Assembly (NCBI GenBank): GCA_000969725.1
Contig: JXSR01S041090.1
DNA length: 22,938 nt
Source: Ophiothrix spiculata
Lineage: Eukaryota; Echinodermata; Ophiuroidea; Amphilepidida; Ophiotrichidae
Strand: one strand, 5' to 3'
Position 1 is the first letter of the stretch. Each line of letters opens with the position of its first letter. Of this stretch, positions 10,588 to 20,600 are shown piece by piece. The notes beneath the pieces were generated by a model. That model was not told the DNA's origin. It saw nothing but the letters and a program-made list of their open reading frames with translations, and searched no databases. The position numbers were made by a program, and so were the translations under genes.

Positions 10588-10963
10588 NNNNNNNNNNNNN
10601 NNNNNNNNNNNNNNNNNNNNNNNNNNNNNNNNNNNNNNNNNNNNNNNNNNNNNNNNNNNNNNNNNNNNNNNNNNNNNNNNNNNNNNNNNNNNNNNNNNNN
10701 NNNNNNNNNNNNNNNNNNNNNNNNNNNNNNNNNNNNNNNNNNNNNNNNNNNNNNNNNNNNNNNNNNNNNNNNNNNNNNNNNNNNNNNNNNNNNNNNNNNN
10801 NNNNNNNNNNNNNNNNNNNNNNNNNNNNNNNNNNNNNNNNNNNNNNNNNNNNNNNNNNNNNNNNNNNNNNNNNNNNNNNNNNNNNNNNNNNNNNNNNNNN
10901 NNNNNNNNNNNNNNNNNNNNNNNNNNNNNNNNNNNNNNNNNNNNNNNNNNNNNNNNNNNNNNN
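10588..10963. other. Assembly gap, 376 Ns
   Basis: Unknown bases. Open frames across the Ns are meaningless. The gap starts inside the hairpin-rich element described just to its left. Confidence 0.99.
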
Positions 10964-11333
10964 TGTCAATTAATCTTGGTCTTCACTGTCAAGCTATTAA
11001 ATCTAAATTTACGACTTACGTGCATGGTTTACATGTTATACTGTTTACTCGGATCATTTTTAAATGTTCTAGGCTTATAAAATGTTACCCGTCATATCGA
11101 AAGGTACCTTAAGAACTGCATAGTAAATTACGAGATACGGAAAATACGGATATAGTCAAAAATCATGTCCAAGGTCGAATTTCTACTTTAATCAGAAAAG
11201 TTATCTTTGAAGTGTACTCTATCATATTAATCAGGTTCCAACATCAAAAACATAAGATAAATATTTTGAAAACCGCGATCAGAAACCTTTAACTCGATTT
11301 TCTCAGAACTATAGTTTTTTGAATCCAACTTTG
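10964..11333. other. Non-coding spacer before copy 2
   Basis: AT-rich, with no open frame, repeat end or RNA gene that I can support. Homology to copy 1 becomes clear at about 11334, at GAATTGATATTCTGTCAC. Confidence 0.4.
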
Positions 11334-11689
11334 ATGAATTGATATTCTGTCACAATAGTTTTCATGTATTACAAAAGGACAATTAAAAGATAATTGGTTC
11401 TATAAAATCTAATCTTATATATCTATCTATATCTATATAAAATCTGCACATGCAACTGTAACTGATAGCAAATATAACAACATCTGCTACTCAGTAAATG
11501 AATTTAAGTACTCAATGATTTATTTACAATATCAAACTCCAGGCATGCAATGTCCGGCAAAACAGCTTAATACATAAAGACATCCTCCCGACAGGTTCAC
11601 AACCATGACAACCCTGTTTGCCAGAAGAGCTTTTATTTTGTAACTCCACCGTACCATATGACGTTATGAAAATAAACAGATCACGCAAT

Positions 11690-12000
11690 ACATCATTGAA
11701 GAGCAAACGAGACACGAGTTTCAAGAAGTACTTAGGTGATTGTCAATTGCATAGACGCAGGAACTTATTGCAGCTGGCATCATCACCAGGGTGACAATCA
11801 GCACTGGCGTTGCACTTACTGTGAATGTATTTATGTCTCGCGAGCTCATTACATGTATGCACAAATGTTGTGATTTTGGTGTATATTTTGGTTGTTACAC
11901 GGATATTTATCTAAGAAATCTACAAAAAAAGTTGTTAAATTTTCTCGATGATGATATTGGTTTTCATCGCCATGTTCAAAGAGTGCAGGTGAGTTCAGGC
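11690..12000 (+). other. Possible Ig-like exon relic, copy 2
   Basis: This is the counterpart of 5046-5340. The frame reading VIVNCIDAGTY is separated by a frameshift from the one reading ISTGVALTVNV (from 11791), and TAG interrupts it just before VIVNC. The CAGGTGAGT donor-like site is kept near 11986-11994. A broken state here argues against a live exon. Confidence 0.2.
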
Positions 12001-12513
12001 TTTTATCCCCCTAATTCAATCATTTTGCGGATATATAAAATTTCGTTTTGATACAATTTGACTCATCTTCTATAATACCATATGCTATGATATGAGTACG
12101 AATTATTCCATTTCACAAATGACATGAAAAAAGTGCCTTTAAATGAGATGAAATGAAAGCAGCATGATCAAATGAGCTTAGATGAAAATAACCACACTGG
12201 CAGTATGGGTGTTGATATAGATGTTGAATAGCAGTATTTTTGAAGTGTTCTTACGGAACTATTCTTGTTTTTGTAAAGCGCTAATTTTACTGGAATTGTT
12301 GGGGATTTATGAACATATGAACAATCAGGTAAGATGCAACATTTCTTTTGAATTAAGGGAGACTTGTCTGATTACTTGATCATTTTTTTTTAACTTTTTG
12401 AGATTTTGTTTCGAAAATATTGCTCTTATTTTTCTCAAAATCAAATGAAATTTCACAGCTGAGCTACCGTATGTTATGTTTCGGAAATATATGTGAAAAA
12501 TGTGCCTAAATAT

Positions 12514-12736
12514 GGGACTTTGAAAATAATATCAATTTTGATTTTCTCATTTCATCTGTTGCAGCATTTTCTAAGCTTTAAAATGACACCTTGTTGACAT
12601 TGATCAAGGCGATCAAGTTTTACAACAGAAATCTGCTGGAAATTCTTATTATTTTATGTATGTTTTGCTGCCTATTTTCACCTGTATCTTAAAAAGTTTT
12701 CTGTCGCAAAGTCCCCCTTTTCCGGGTGAGTCATCA
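12514..12736. mobile_element. 5'-truncated MITE, private to copy 2
   Basis: Same family as 20352-20600. Both share ATATCAATTTTGA, TTTCATCTGTT, AAAATGACACCTT and the right terminus CAAAGTCCCCC...GAGTCATCA. The left terminal repeat is cut down to GGGACTTT, and host bases next to it (the GTAACCATATT side) are also missing. Copies 1 (about 5820-5835) and 3 (about 19232-19247) show the uninterrupted host sequence TAACCATATTTAATTTTA. Confidence 0.7.
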
Positions 12737-13432
12737 CATATTTAATTTTACATAATAATGTATACATAGCTTTGAAATACAAATTTTATCATAACATTAC
12801 AACGGTTTGACTGGTTCTGCTGAATCTTAAACGGCAATCTCTTTGGTGGTCATCTTTTATATAAGATATTGAAAACCAAAATTTGAAAACACAACATTTG
12901 AGAGGAGCTCCGACGAAATGTGTAGAAATTCACGAACTTGTAACTTGATTACATATTGACCACACTGAACACACGCTTTACTAGCGCGCTCAGTTAATCA
13001 AGCACTGCATTTAGCAAATGCAAACACTTATGCAAGACGCAGATGTGCCCCCCCAAAAAAGAAAGAAAGAAAGCATCCACTAAACAATATGGTCCGTATG
13101 TTCAAATTAAGAGTTAGACCAAGTTTCAAGTTAGACCTGGTTTAATGCAAATATTGTTTCACTGCTATATTAACTTATGACACCATAGTCTTTAAGAAAA
13201 ATCTGATATTGGATGTTTGATAAGGAATATGATAAGATATTGCACTTACATCGTATTTAAAAATATTCTATCTATTGCCTATAGCGTTGTGTTATGTTAC
13301 TATGAACAAATCTGACAATATTATCAAACCTTATTCTATCATAACGTAGACTTTTCAAATTTCAAGATGGCCATTAGATTTCCTTGTAATTTGTTGGGGA
13401 ATATGAACTGAATACGTTCCAACTACAGTAAT

Positions 13433-13974
13433 TACACTGAAAACGTTAATTAGTCAAAAAACATGTCTTATTTGACTAATTAAAAATTAGTCAAGTAGAG
13501 TGATTTTTTTATAATTCATGAAAATATGCTGCTAATTTCTTTGAAATGTTGAATAACAATTTTTGATGTTTAAAAAATAGTTTCCATCTCTAATATTCAA
13601 TTTGTAATTTGGTAATTATTAGCTAATTGATGAATGATTAATTACATGACTAATTAGTAAATATCAAATGCGTCTTTAATTAGTCAATTGACTAACTGAA
13701 TGAGGCAGGACTAACTGAATGACGAATTAAATTACTAATTTCTGATAGATATTTACCATTAATTAGTCCATTGCGATGACAAATCATGAATTATATTAGT
13801 CATTTTGAGTAAATTAACATGAGTCTTGTGCGCTCATAAGTAACTTGGCTCATTGTTCAGATTTTATTTAGGTGTTTAATGACTCGTTTGATTCAGTTTT
13901 GGGTCATATTTGCATATGACTCATGGAAAACACATCTGAATTGGTCAAGTGACTCATCAAAAGTTTTGTGTGTA
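13433..13974. mobile_element. 542-bp TACAC-ended element, private to copy 2
   Basis: The left end TACACTGAAAACGTTAATTA (from 13433) and the reverse complement of the right end (13950-13974, TACACACAAAACTTTTGATG) are imperfect inverted repeats, both running into AGTCA. The interior is packed with variants of TAATTAGTCA in both orientations, including a large imperfect palindrome around 13648-13770. Copy 3 lacks it at the equivalent place (about 19975). No target duplication is clear and there is no coding capacity. The left end resembles that of the gap-spanning element at 10491. Confidence 0.5.
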
Positions 13975-14700
13975 GGAATACATGTTTCAATATGTTTCTG
14001 TTGCAGTTGGCCTCCCAATATGGAGTTTTGCCCCTATTAAACTTGGTTGTAGGTTTTATTGAAATATTTGCGCAAAAGCTATCTTGGTTTTTTTGCAAGG
14101 AATGCAATATCTGACACGAGATACTCATATTATTCCTTAAAATGTTGACTTATATTAGTGAGGTTTTGTGTTTTATGTAATTAATATGAATGATATTGAA
14201 AATAAGCACAGACGATTTTTACCCTAGGGAAAAACAACTTTAAATAATAAGGCTAACAAGCAAACCATTTCATCAACCATAAACCATTATGATATCTGGT
14301 ACAGCATAGAATGCTGAGCACATGTAATACGTGGCCATACATAATTGATTCTTGTTGAACATTTGAAGATAACCATGATTATTATGAAAACTGAATGTCT
14401 ACGCCGCGCTCTGTGAAAGTTGGAGGACGATTCAACAAACTAATTATATTTCTTGAAAAACAAATTAAAGCATCAATTATATTAAAATCGAGGTTTTACA
14501 CTTTTAAAGGCTCTCGTCTTCTTAACATTTAATCAACCAAGGTCAAGGTTATGGATAGGGAAGGGGGAGGGTGTCCTTCGTACCCAACAACAGAAAAGAA
14601 CTCCTGCAAAGAAAATTTATGGATATAATACCTCAAAAGAAAAAATGAAAATCGAATGAACCGTTTAAGAATGGCGGCCAAAGTGTCAATTTGCCTTGTT

Positions 14701-14769
14701 TGGCACAAATTCTAAACTGGTTTTGAAATTTTGCCATATGTTGCTTGACCAATTAAAATTTACAGTGTA
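14701..14769 (-). mobile_element. Terminal fragment of a TACAC-ended element
   Basis: Read on the minus strand, 14769-14746 begins TACACTGTAAATTTTAATTG and continues GTCA, close to the left end of 13433-13974. It lies exactly where similarity of copy 2 to the other units stops, so this element may mark the rearrangement breakpoint. Confidence 0.35.
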
Positions 14770-14837
14770 ACAATTGTATATAATAATTACTCACAGAACC
14801 TGCCATAAGAATGTTTTGAAAAATATATTTAAGACTT

Positions 14838-14960
14838 GTGGAATTACACGGGTTTCCACGAGACAATTAGCAGTTAGTTCCTTGTCCAAGGGAATATCAA
14901 GCATACTCAACCTTTGCCACCAGCGGGGTTCGAATTCGGAACCTTCTGCACCGCAGATTT
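14838..14960 (-). mobile_element. Probable tRNA-related SINE fragment, minus strand
   Basis: On the minus strand it contains a B-box-like region (TCCGAATTCGAACCCC), then TGGTGGCAAAG, CCCTTGGACAAGGAACTAAC and AATTGTCTCGTGGAAACCCG. From memory, this order resembles widespread invertebrate repeats that have CCTTGGGCAAGGCAC followed by AATTG(C/T)CTC. Open frames over it are shadows of the repeat. Confidence 0.35.
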
Positions 14961-14964
14961 TTAA

Positions 14965-15190
14965 ATACAGGAAAGTTGTTAAGCTTGTGAGAGTGACCAA
15001 ATTAATATTTGCTTTGTGTTGGAAAAGGGCAGCTTTGTATCATTTTTAGCAAGTTAAAAGATTCAAAATATTTTTAGATTTGTAAAATTAATACAGAAAA
15101 GCTGTTAAGCTTGTAAGAGTGACCAAATTAATATTTGCTTTGTGCTGGTTAAGGACAGTTTGGCTCATTTTTCGCAAGTTAACGAAGCGC
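14965..15190 (-). repeat. Two tandem inverted fragments of block E
   Basis: Two direct units about 125 bp apart (each with AAGCTTGTRAGAGTGACC, TTTGCTTTGTGYTGG and GCAAGTTAA) are the reverse complement of about 7360-7445 in copy 1. The second unit also keeps GATTCAAAATATTTTTAGAT. Thus a piece of the block that copy 2 lacks in forward orientation is present nearby inverted and duplicated. Confidence 0.65.
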
Positions 15191-15235
15191 TATATCGTTA
15201 TTGAGGGGGGTTTTGTGGCTATTTATTTTTTACTT

Positions 15236-15468
15236 GTACACTCTGAGAAAAAATGGTGCTAAAGGGGTTCTAAACTTGTCCTCTATATGGAACCCTATAT
15301 GGGTCTATAAGGAACCTAAATGAGTTCTAAAATAGCCGCGTAGCACCTTTTTAGGTTCTGTAATGAACCTTTTTAGGTTCTTCAATTTTTAAGAACCCCT
15401 AAATTCTTCATGGTTCCATATAGAGGACAAAAAGGTTCCAAGTTGAACCTTTTGTTCTGAGAGTGTAC
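15236..15468. mobile_element. 233-bp GGTTCT-rich MITE
   Basis: GTACACTCTGAGAA at the left end pairs with CTGAGAGTGTAC at the right. Both arms then share GTCCTCTATATGGAACC (about 15277-15293 and, inverted, about 15411-15427). The interior is built of short GGTTCT/AGAACC motifs. This resembles a style of MITE common in aquatic animal genomes, with ends like TACACTCTNAGAA and a GGTTC-rich body. That comparison is from memory. No target duplication was identified. Confidence 0.65.
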
Positions 15469-16099
15469 CTAAACATCAATATTTAAGATTTGACACACAA
15501 CATTACTATAATTGCACACGTTTTCAAGTGAGTCACACTTTCGTGACTTTGTAACACTATAAAGATTATACCAATATGCTCTTTACAGATCATTTGAACT
15601 TTCTGAATAGTTACATACTTATATTTGAAATTACCTGTTAAGACAGTATCGTTGAGGACTTTTTGTACGACAGTTTCATGTGTTTAAGTATGATAAAATA
15701 GCATGCTACCCGGCCGGGAAAATGGTATTCCGCGTTCCATTGCCCAAGGCACACTCTTATGCGTTTTATGTCACTGGTGACAAACTCCTTGTACCCGTAA
15801 CACTTAAGTGTTCAGCTCAAAAACGCGAAGTAATTTTCCAACGCCCTTCTATGTATTTGTCTAACCTTACCATACCCTTCACCTGGTGGCAATAAAATTT
15901 AAATCGACCAACCCTTTCCCATGCTAATTATCATAAATAAGTATTTTTGAGGACTCTCTTCAAATTTGTTTTGCCTGTAAAATCTTAACCGACCACCTTT
16001 TTTCAAATTTTATTTCAGGAATGTATTTGTACTAACATACTGCAAATATGAGCCAAATTCTATTGAAAAAATTCATTGGGAAGTGAGTTGAATTTTGAC
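15469..16099. other. Interval with one unassigned 71-codon frame
   Basis: Mostly AT-rich DNA. A frame at 15680-15895 (plus, GTG at its 5' edge, first ATG at 15722) has fairly even amino-acid use and a TWWQ end, but no domain I recognise, no Kozak context to judge and no sister copy for comparison. A perfect 14-base palindrome AACACTTAAGTGTT (15799-15812) lies inside it. It could be a fragment of a transposon or host exon, or chance. Confidence 0.2.
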
Positions 16100-16335
16100 A
16101 CGCGACACGGCAAATGTTCTTTTGGCCGCCATTTTGAAACGGTTTGTCGGATTTTCAAAATATTTTCTTTGTTTTAGTTCTTTTGAAGTACTTTACTAGT
16201 GACAAGAGTTTCAACGTAAAATTCCTTCGCGAAAGCGCTTTTTCGGTGTTGGGTCTATATTGCCCCCCCCCTCCCCTTGAACGCTAACGGGTATGTGGTG
16301 GACCTTGACCACTTAAGTGTTAACACTAAGGATTT
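16100..16335 (-). repeat. Diverged inverted copy of block D
   Basis: Its reverse complement follows the order of 7130-7340: a GGTC-AAG region, a G-rich tract (seen here as CCCCCCCCCTCCCC at 16263-16275), the CCAACA region, ACGTTGAAA, then AAACCG and ATGGCGGC (here GCCGCCAT near 16129). It is clearly more diverged than copies 1-3 are from each other. With 14965-15190 it suggests that an inverted, shortened D-E segment lies downstream of copy 2. Confidence 0.5.
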
Positions 16336-16342
16336 CGTCCTT
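16312..16342 (+). repeat. 31-mer double hairpin, copy 1
   Basis: Composed of a near-palindrome CTTAAGTGTTAACACTAAG and an overlapping hairpin AAGGATTTCGTCCTT (5-bp stem). Identical to 16374-16404 and 17179-17209. Flanking bases (AACTTGACYAC before, GCAACAGACC after) are partly shared with the second copy. Confidence 0.8.
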
Positions 16343-16373
16343 ACTTGCAACAGACCAAAGACCAACTTGACTA

Positions 16374-16404
16374 CTTAAGTGTTAACACTAAGGATTTCGT
16401 CCTT
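16374..16404 (+). repeat. 31-mer double hairpin, copy 2
   Basis: Exact copy, 62 bases after the first. The two copies and their flanks form an imperfect tandem repeat of about 62 bases over about 16304-16435. Confidence 0.8.
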
Positions 16405-17178
16405 GTAACAGACCAACTTGACCACTTTTGAGTCCCTAAATGGGTGTCGTTTGGCTGAACGTCGTCTTTACTGCAAGTTTTTACCTACTTACACATATCA
16501 GAATATCACATTTTTTGGCGTACATATGGAATAGAGTTTCTAGTTTATACATGCAACTTTACTAGTGATTTTACGTCCATTATCAAGGTCAAAATTACGT
16601 CAATAGACTACTTCGAAAAATTGACGCCTATTTCGCCGAAACCTCGAAATGTTCGAACGATTCGACTGTTTTTAAATTTTAACAGATTGTAGGCTTGATA
16701 CCTTTTGTTGAATTACAAATAATATTTTATGAATATGTTGTGTTGATTTTGAATAAATGTAACAAACCCGCATTGTTTTGCCCGAGAAACCTGACGTGAA
16801 TTACGACTCTGAGTTCGCCCTGTTAAGCTGTGAATTTTCTGTTTTTAGTATCTACATTATCTACATTTTGTCTGATATACGCATTCGCATAATTTACTTA
16901 CAAATGGAGCATCCCAATGAGGCAAAAATTGCAATTTTTATGTAAACAAAAGAAAAAACGGCATTCTAATGTTTATGTTTTAGATTTTAGTTCACTATCT
17001 CAAAAATCTTATGTACCTTGATAGCCTAGCGGTAGATCTCTCGCCTCGTAATGCATGACTAACCCCTGTCTTAATCCATGGTTCGAGTCCCCGCAAATTC
17101 AGTGGAAACTATTTATCTTTTCATGATTAGAAAATAGTTAGAATTCATATTTTCCAGAGCCGATCGAGGTCATCAACC
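16405..17178. other. Non-coding interval with a degenerate tRNA-like site
   Basis: No gene. A TTCGAA/TCGAA-rich patch lies at about 16609-16667. At 17022-17090, TAGCCTAGCGG and GGTTCGAGTCC resemble the A and B boxes of a tRNA gene at suitable spacing, but no anticodon or acceptor stem pairs, so this is at most a pseudo-tRNA or SINE head. The interval is bordered on both sides by the 31-mer in direct orientation. Confidence 0.35.
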
Positions 17179-17209
17179 CTTAAGTGTTAACACTAAGGAT
17201 TTCGTCCTT
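17179..17209 (+). repeat. 31-mer double hairpin, copy 3
   Basis: Exact copy, 805 bases after the first in direct orientation. It abuts the start of the second R repeat, being followed by CATGCAATAGTCACATTCC. Confidence 0.8.
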
Positions 17210-17213
17210 ACAT

Positions 17214-17515
17214 GCAATAGTCACATTCCTTCATTTTAGGCTGTTTTTACTAAAAGCATTTCTGATCAAAATCTTATGGTATTGCTTTAACGAATGAAAT
17301 ATAATTGTTTCTCTTCATTTCCAACATTCAATATCGTTATCATGATTTAATTAGATATACTATCCTAGCTACCTAGAGATATGCATCGAAACCTTGTTTT
17401 CAAGAACATTTGTAATACTGAAATCCCGAGACTGTAGTTTGCTGACAACTCACAATGCAGGGTTCTGAAAAAAATATATTTTACTATATGACGTCACGAA
17501 TGTTTTTTAATATCA
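17214..17515 (+). repeat. Repeat R, copy 2
   Basis: Collinear with 10052-10395, including TGACGTCA (17489-17496). It carries an extra stretch (about 17335-17395) that copy 1 lacks and copy 3 keeps only in part. Its 3' end is cut after the CRE, before the part that copies 1 and 3 share. Confidence 0.75.
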
Positions 17516-17637
17516 CTTTCTAGACCTCCTGTCAATCCTATTTGCCTCATAAACCAAATAAAAGGTCCCTTCTGGAACGTTTTTTTATTTTTCTTTCTTT
17601 TTTTCAGGGCAGCAGACTGATAATTTTTCATTTACTA

Positions 17638-17935
17638 CTAGGCTTATTTTAGTCAAAACCATTTCTGATCAAAATCTTACAGTAATGCTTTAACCAACGA
17701 AATATAGTTGTTTCTCTTCATTTCAAACATTCAATATCGTTTTCATGATTTTATTAGGTATACTATTTGTAATACTGAAATCCCGAGACTGTAGTTTGCT
17801 GACAACTCACAATGCAGTGTTCTGAAAAAAATATATTTTACTATTTGACGTCACGAAGATTAGGATATTTTGAGAACAACTATTTATATAAATATGTTGA
17901 TCACGATTCTCGCATCAACTTGATATATAATCAGT
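17638..17935 (+). repeat. Repeat R, copy 3
   Basis: Tandem to R copy 2 with a spacer of about 120 bases containing a T/C-rich tract (about 17580-17605). TGACGTCA is at 17846-17853. Its tail matches 10310-10380, so the R pair together covers the full-length R. Confidence 0.75.
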
Positions 17936-18231
17936 GTCGGCGGAAGGTAAAAATTTTAGGGGGAGGGGGGGGGGAGGTCGGCTATTTTTTGAGCAAAAGA
18001 GTAAATCAACAGAATCAACAATCAACAGAAAATATAACGAATTTATCTCAGTTATACGTTTTAACCCCACCAAAAAAAAAAAAAAAATTGACGGACCATA
18101 ACTTGACTTCTTGAAATCGTGTGAAGTTTATTAAAGTGTCATTAATCCTGAAAGCATGGTCTTTGCAAATAGTAAAAAGGTGAAAATGAAAAGAGGTGGC
18201 ATTTACGGCTGGTTTTGGATGGACGGTCACA
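17936..18231. other. Spacer before copy 3 with G run and A16
   Basis: CAGTGTCGGCGGAAGG (17933-17948), followed by a T-rich stretch and a long G run (17959-17977), resembles the end of hAT-like elements that begin CAGTGGCGG and continue into AAAATTTTGGGG. No matching right end is visible. An A16 run lies at 18072-18087. The plus frame over this stretch (Gly and Lys runs) is low-complexity and not taken as coding. Confidence 0.3.
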
Positions 18232-18459
18232 TATTAAAACATCTGCTACTCAGTAAATGAATGTAAGTACTCAATGATTTATTTACAATATCAAACTCCA
18301 AGCATGTAATGTCCGGCAAAACAACTTACTACAAAAAGACATCCTCCAACAGGTTCACAACCATGACAACCCTGTTTGCAGGAAGAGCTTTTATTTTGTA
18401 ACTGTACCGTACCGTAGGAGGTAATGAAAATAAATAGATCACGCAATACATCTTTGAGG

Positions 18460-18740
18460 AGCAAACGAGACACGAGTTTCAAGAAGTACTTAGGTGATTG
18501 TCATTTGCACAGACGCAGGAACTTATTACAGCTGACATCATCCCCAGGGTGACAATCAGCACTGGCGTGTCACTTACTGTGAATGTATTTATATGTCGAG
18601 CGAGCTCATTACATGTATGCACAAATGTTGTGATTTTGGTTGTTTCATGGATATTTATCTAAGAAATCTACAAAAAAGTTGTTAAATTTCCTCGATGATG
18701 ACATTGGTTTTCTTCGTCATTTTCAAAGAGTGCAGGTGAG
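18460..18740 (+). other. Possible Ig-like exon relic, copy 3
   Basis: This is the counterpart of 5046-5340. VIVICTDAGTYYS is followed by a stop, and STGVSLTVNV is in another frame. A later 72-base stretch, AAATCTAC... to GTGCAG (about 18664-18735), sits between an acceptor-like TATCTAAG and the CAGGTGAGT donor and is open here. It is 73 bases in copy 2 and 64 in copy 1, so length is not conserved in codons. Confidence 0.2.
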
Positions 18741-20207
18741 TACAGGCTTTTATCACCCTGATTCAACCATTTTGCGGATACATAATTTCGTTTTGATACA
18801 ATTTGACTCATCTTTTATAATATGCTATGATATGAGTACGAATTATTCCATTTAACAAATGAAATGAAAGAAGTGCCTTTAAATGAGATGAAATGAAAGC
18901 AGCATGATCAAATGAGCTAAGATAAACACACTGGAAGTATGGGCGTTGGTAGATGTTGAATAGCAGTATTTTGAAGTGTTCTTACTGAACAATTCATGTT
19001 CTTGTAAAGTGCTGATTTTACTTGAACTGTTGGGGATTTATAAAGAATCAGGTAAGATGCAACATTATTTTGAATTAACGGAGACTTTTCTGATTACATC
19101 TACAATTTTTTTTTTTACTTTTTGAGATTTTGTTTCCAAAATATTGCTCTTATTTTTCTCTTAATCCAATGAAATTTCACAGTTGAGCTTTGTTATGTTT
19201 CGGAAATATATGTGAAAATGTGCCTAAATATGGTAACCATATTTAATTTTACTTAATAATGTATAGACAGCTTTGAAATACAAATTTGATCATAAAATTA
19301 CAACGGTTTGACTGGTTCTGCTGAATCTAAAACGGCAATCTCTTTGGTGGTAATCTTTTATATAAGACATTGAAAACCAAAATTTGAAAACACAACATTT
19401 GAGAGGAGCTCCGACGAAATGTGTGGAAAGTAACGAACTTGTAACTTGATTACATATTGACCACACCGAACACACGCTTTACTAAAGCGCTCAGTTAATC
19501 AAGCACTGCATTTAGCAAACGGCAACACTTATGCAAGACGCAGATGTGCCAAAAAGAAAGAAAGAAAGAAAGCAACTGAAAGCATCCACTAAACACTATG
19601 GTCCGTGCGTTTAAATGAGGTTTAAGAGTTAGGCCAAGTTTCAAGTTAGGCCTGGTTTAATGCAAATATTGTTTCACATCTATATGAAAAAAAGGAAAAC
19701 ATTAAAGGTAAGCTATATTCACTTATGACACCATAGTCTTTCTTGCATTGGATGTTTGATAAGGTATATAATAAGATATTGCACGTACATCATATTTAAA
19801 AAGATTCACTCTATTGCCTATAGCTTTGTATAAACGTTACTATGAACAAATCTGACAATATTATCAAACCTAATTCTATCATAACGTGGACTCTCCATAT
19901 TTCAAGATGACCATTAGATTTTCTTGTAATTTGCTGGGGAATATGAATTGAATACGTTTAAACTACAGTGACTACTTTCCTACTTTGCGCAAAAGCTACC
20001 ATGGTGATAGTTTTTTTTTAAGGAATGCAATGTATGACACGAGATACCCATATGATTCCTTAAAGTGGTGACTTATATTTTAGGTTTCGTGTTTTAGGTA
20101 ATTAATATGAATGATGTCATTAATATGACTTATATTTGATATAAGCACAGACGTCTTCTTCCATAGGGGAAAACACCCTTCAACTCTGAATTAATTAATG
20201 TGCGAGT

Positions 20208-20232
20208 ATGATGATGATGAAGATGATGATGA
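20208..20232 (+). repeat. GATGAT microsatellite
   Basis: ATGATGATGATG, an A, then further GATGAT units. The matching site in copy 1 (about 6470-6486) is much shorter and copy 2 has lost it. A GAAA tract in block B (19555-19572) similarly differs from copy 2 (about 13058-13074). Confidence 0.7.
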
Positions 20233-20351
20233 ATAAGGCTAACAAGCAAATCATTTCAACAACCATAAATCATTGCGATATCTGGTACAACTTAGAATGC
20301 TGAGCACATGTAATACGTGGCCATAAATAATTGATTCTTGTTGAACATTTG

Positions 20352-20600
20352 TGATGACTCTTCCCGAAAGGGGGGACTTTCAAGATGATATCAATTTTGA
20401 GTTTATCATTTCATCTGTTACAACATTTTCTAAGCATTAAAATGACACCTTATTTGTCGAAATTGATCAAGGTGATCAAATTTTACAACCGAAAATCTGC
20501 TGGAAATTTTTATTATTTTCTTTATTTTTTTGCAACATATTTCTCCAGTATCTTGAAAAGTGTTCTGTCGCAAAGTCCCCCTTTTCGGGGTGAGTCATCA
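20352..20600. mobile_element. Intact 249-bp MITE, private to copy 3
   Basis: TGATGACTC at the left and GAGTCATCA at the right are perfect inverted ends. Pairing continues through CCCGAAA...GGGGGACTTT for about 29 bases with few mismatches. CATTTG is duplicated directly on both sides (20346-20351, 20601-20606). Copies 1 (6575-6580) and 2 (14360-14365) hold a single CATTTG, the empty site. The 83-codon frame beginning at 20385 is internal to the element, is disrupted in the relative at 12514-12736, and runs out into flanking DNA, so I do not call it a gene. Confidence 0.85.

Larger units (their letters stand above)
11334..14700 (+). repeat. Long duplicated unit, copy 2
   Basis: Blocks A (11334-12892), B (12893-13433), C (13976-14480) and D (14481-14700) are collinear with copies 1 and/or 3. 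Block B is shared with copy 3 (19392-19975) and absent from copy 1, so copies 2 and 3 may be the closer pair. Two insertions are private to this copy: a truncated MITE (12514-12736) and a 542-bp element (13433-13974). Block E is missing in the forward orientation; similarity to copies 1 and 3 stops near 14697. No intact gene. Confidence 0.85.

Noticed and set aside
10568..10973. Frames of about 130 codons on both strands across the Ns
   Set aside because: Artefacts of translating unknown bases.
15680..15895. Real 71-codon gene
   Set aside because: Composition looks protein-like, but there is no domain, no clear start context, no splice model and no second copy to test. Kept only as a note in the interval entry.
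17022..17090. tRNA gene
   Set aside because: A and B box matches are good, but no anticodon stem or acceptor stem pairs. At best a pseudo-tRNA or SINE head.
16304..17209. CRISPR array from the repeated 31-mer
   Set aside because: Only three copies with unequal spacing (62 and 805 bases), in animal-type DNA. Spacers of this sort do not fit.
16312..17209. Long terminal repeats of a retrotransposon bounded by the 31-mers
   Set aside because: Repeats are far too short, there is no TG...CA structure, and no gag, pol or primer-binding site lies between.
17812..18114. 100-codon plus frame
   Set aside because: It runs from repeat R through a G run and an A16 run, giving poly-Gly and poly-Lys. It is low-complexity repeat DNA and not a gene.
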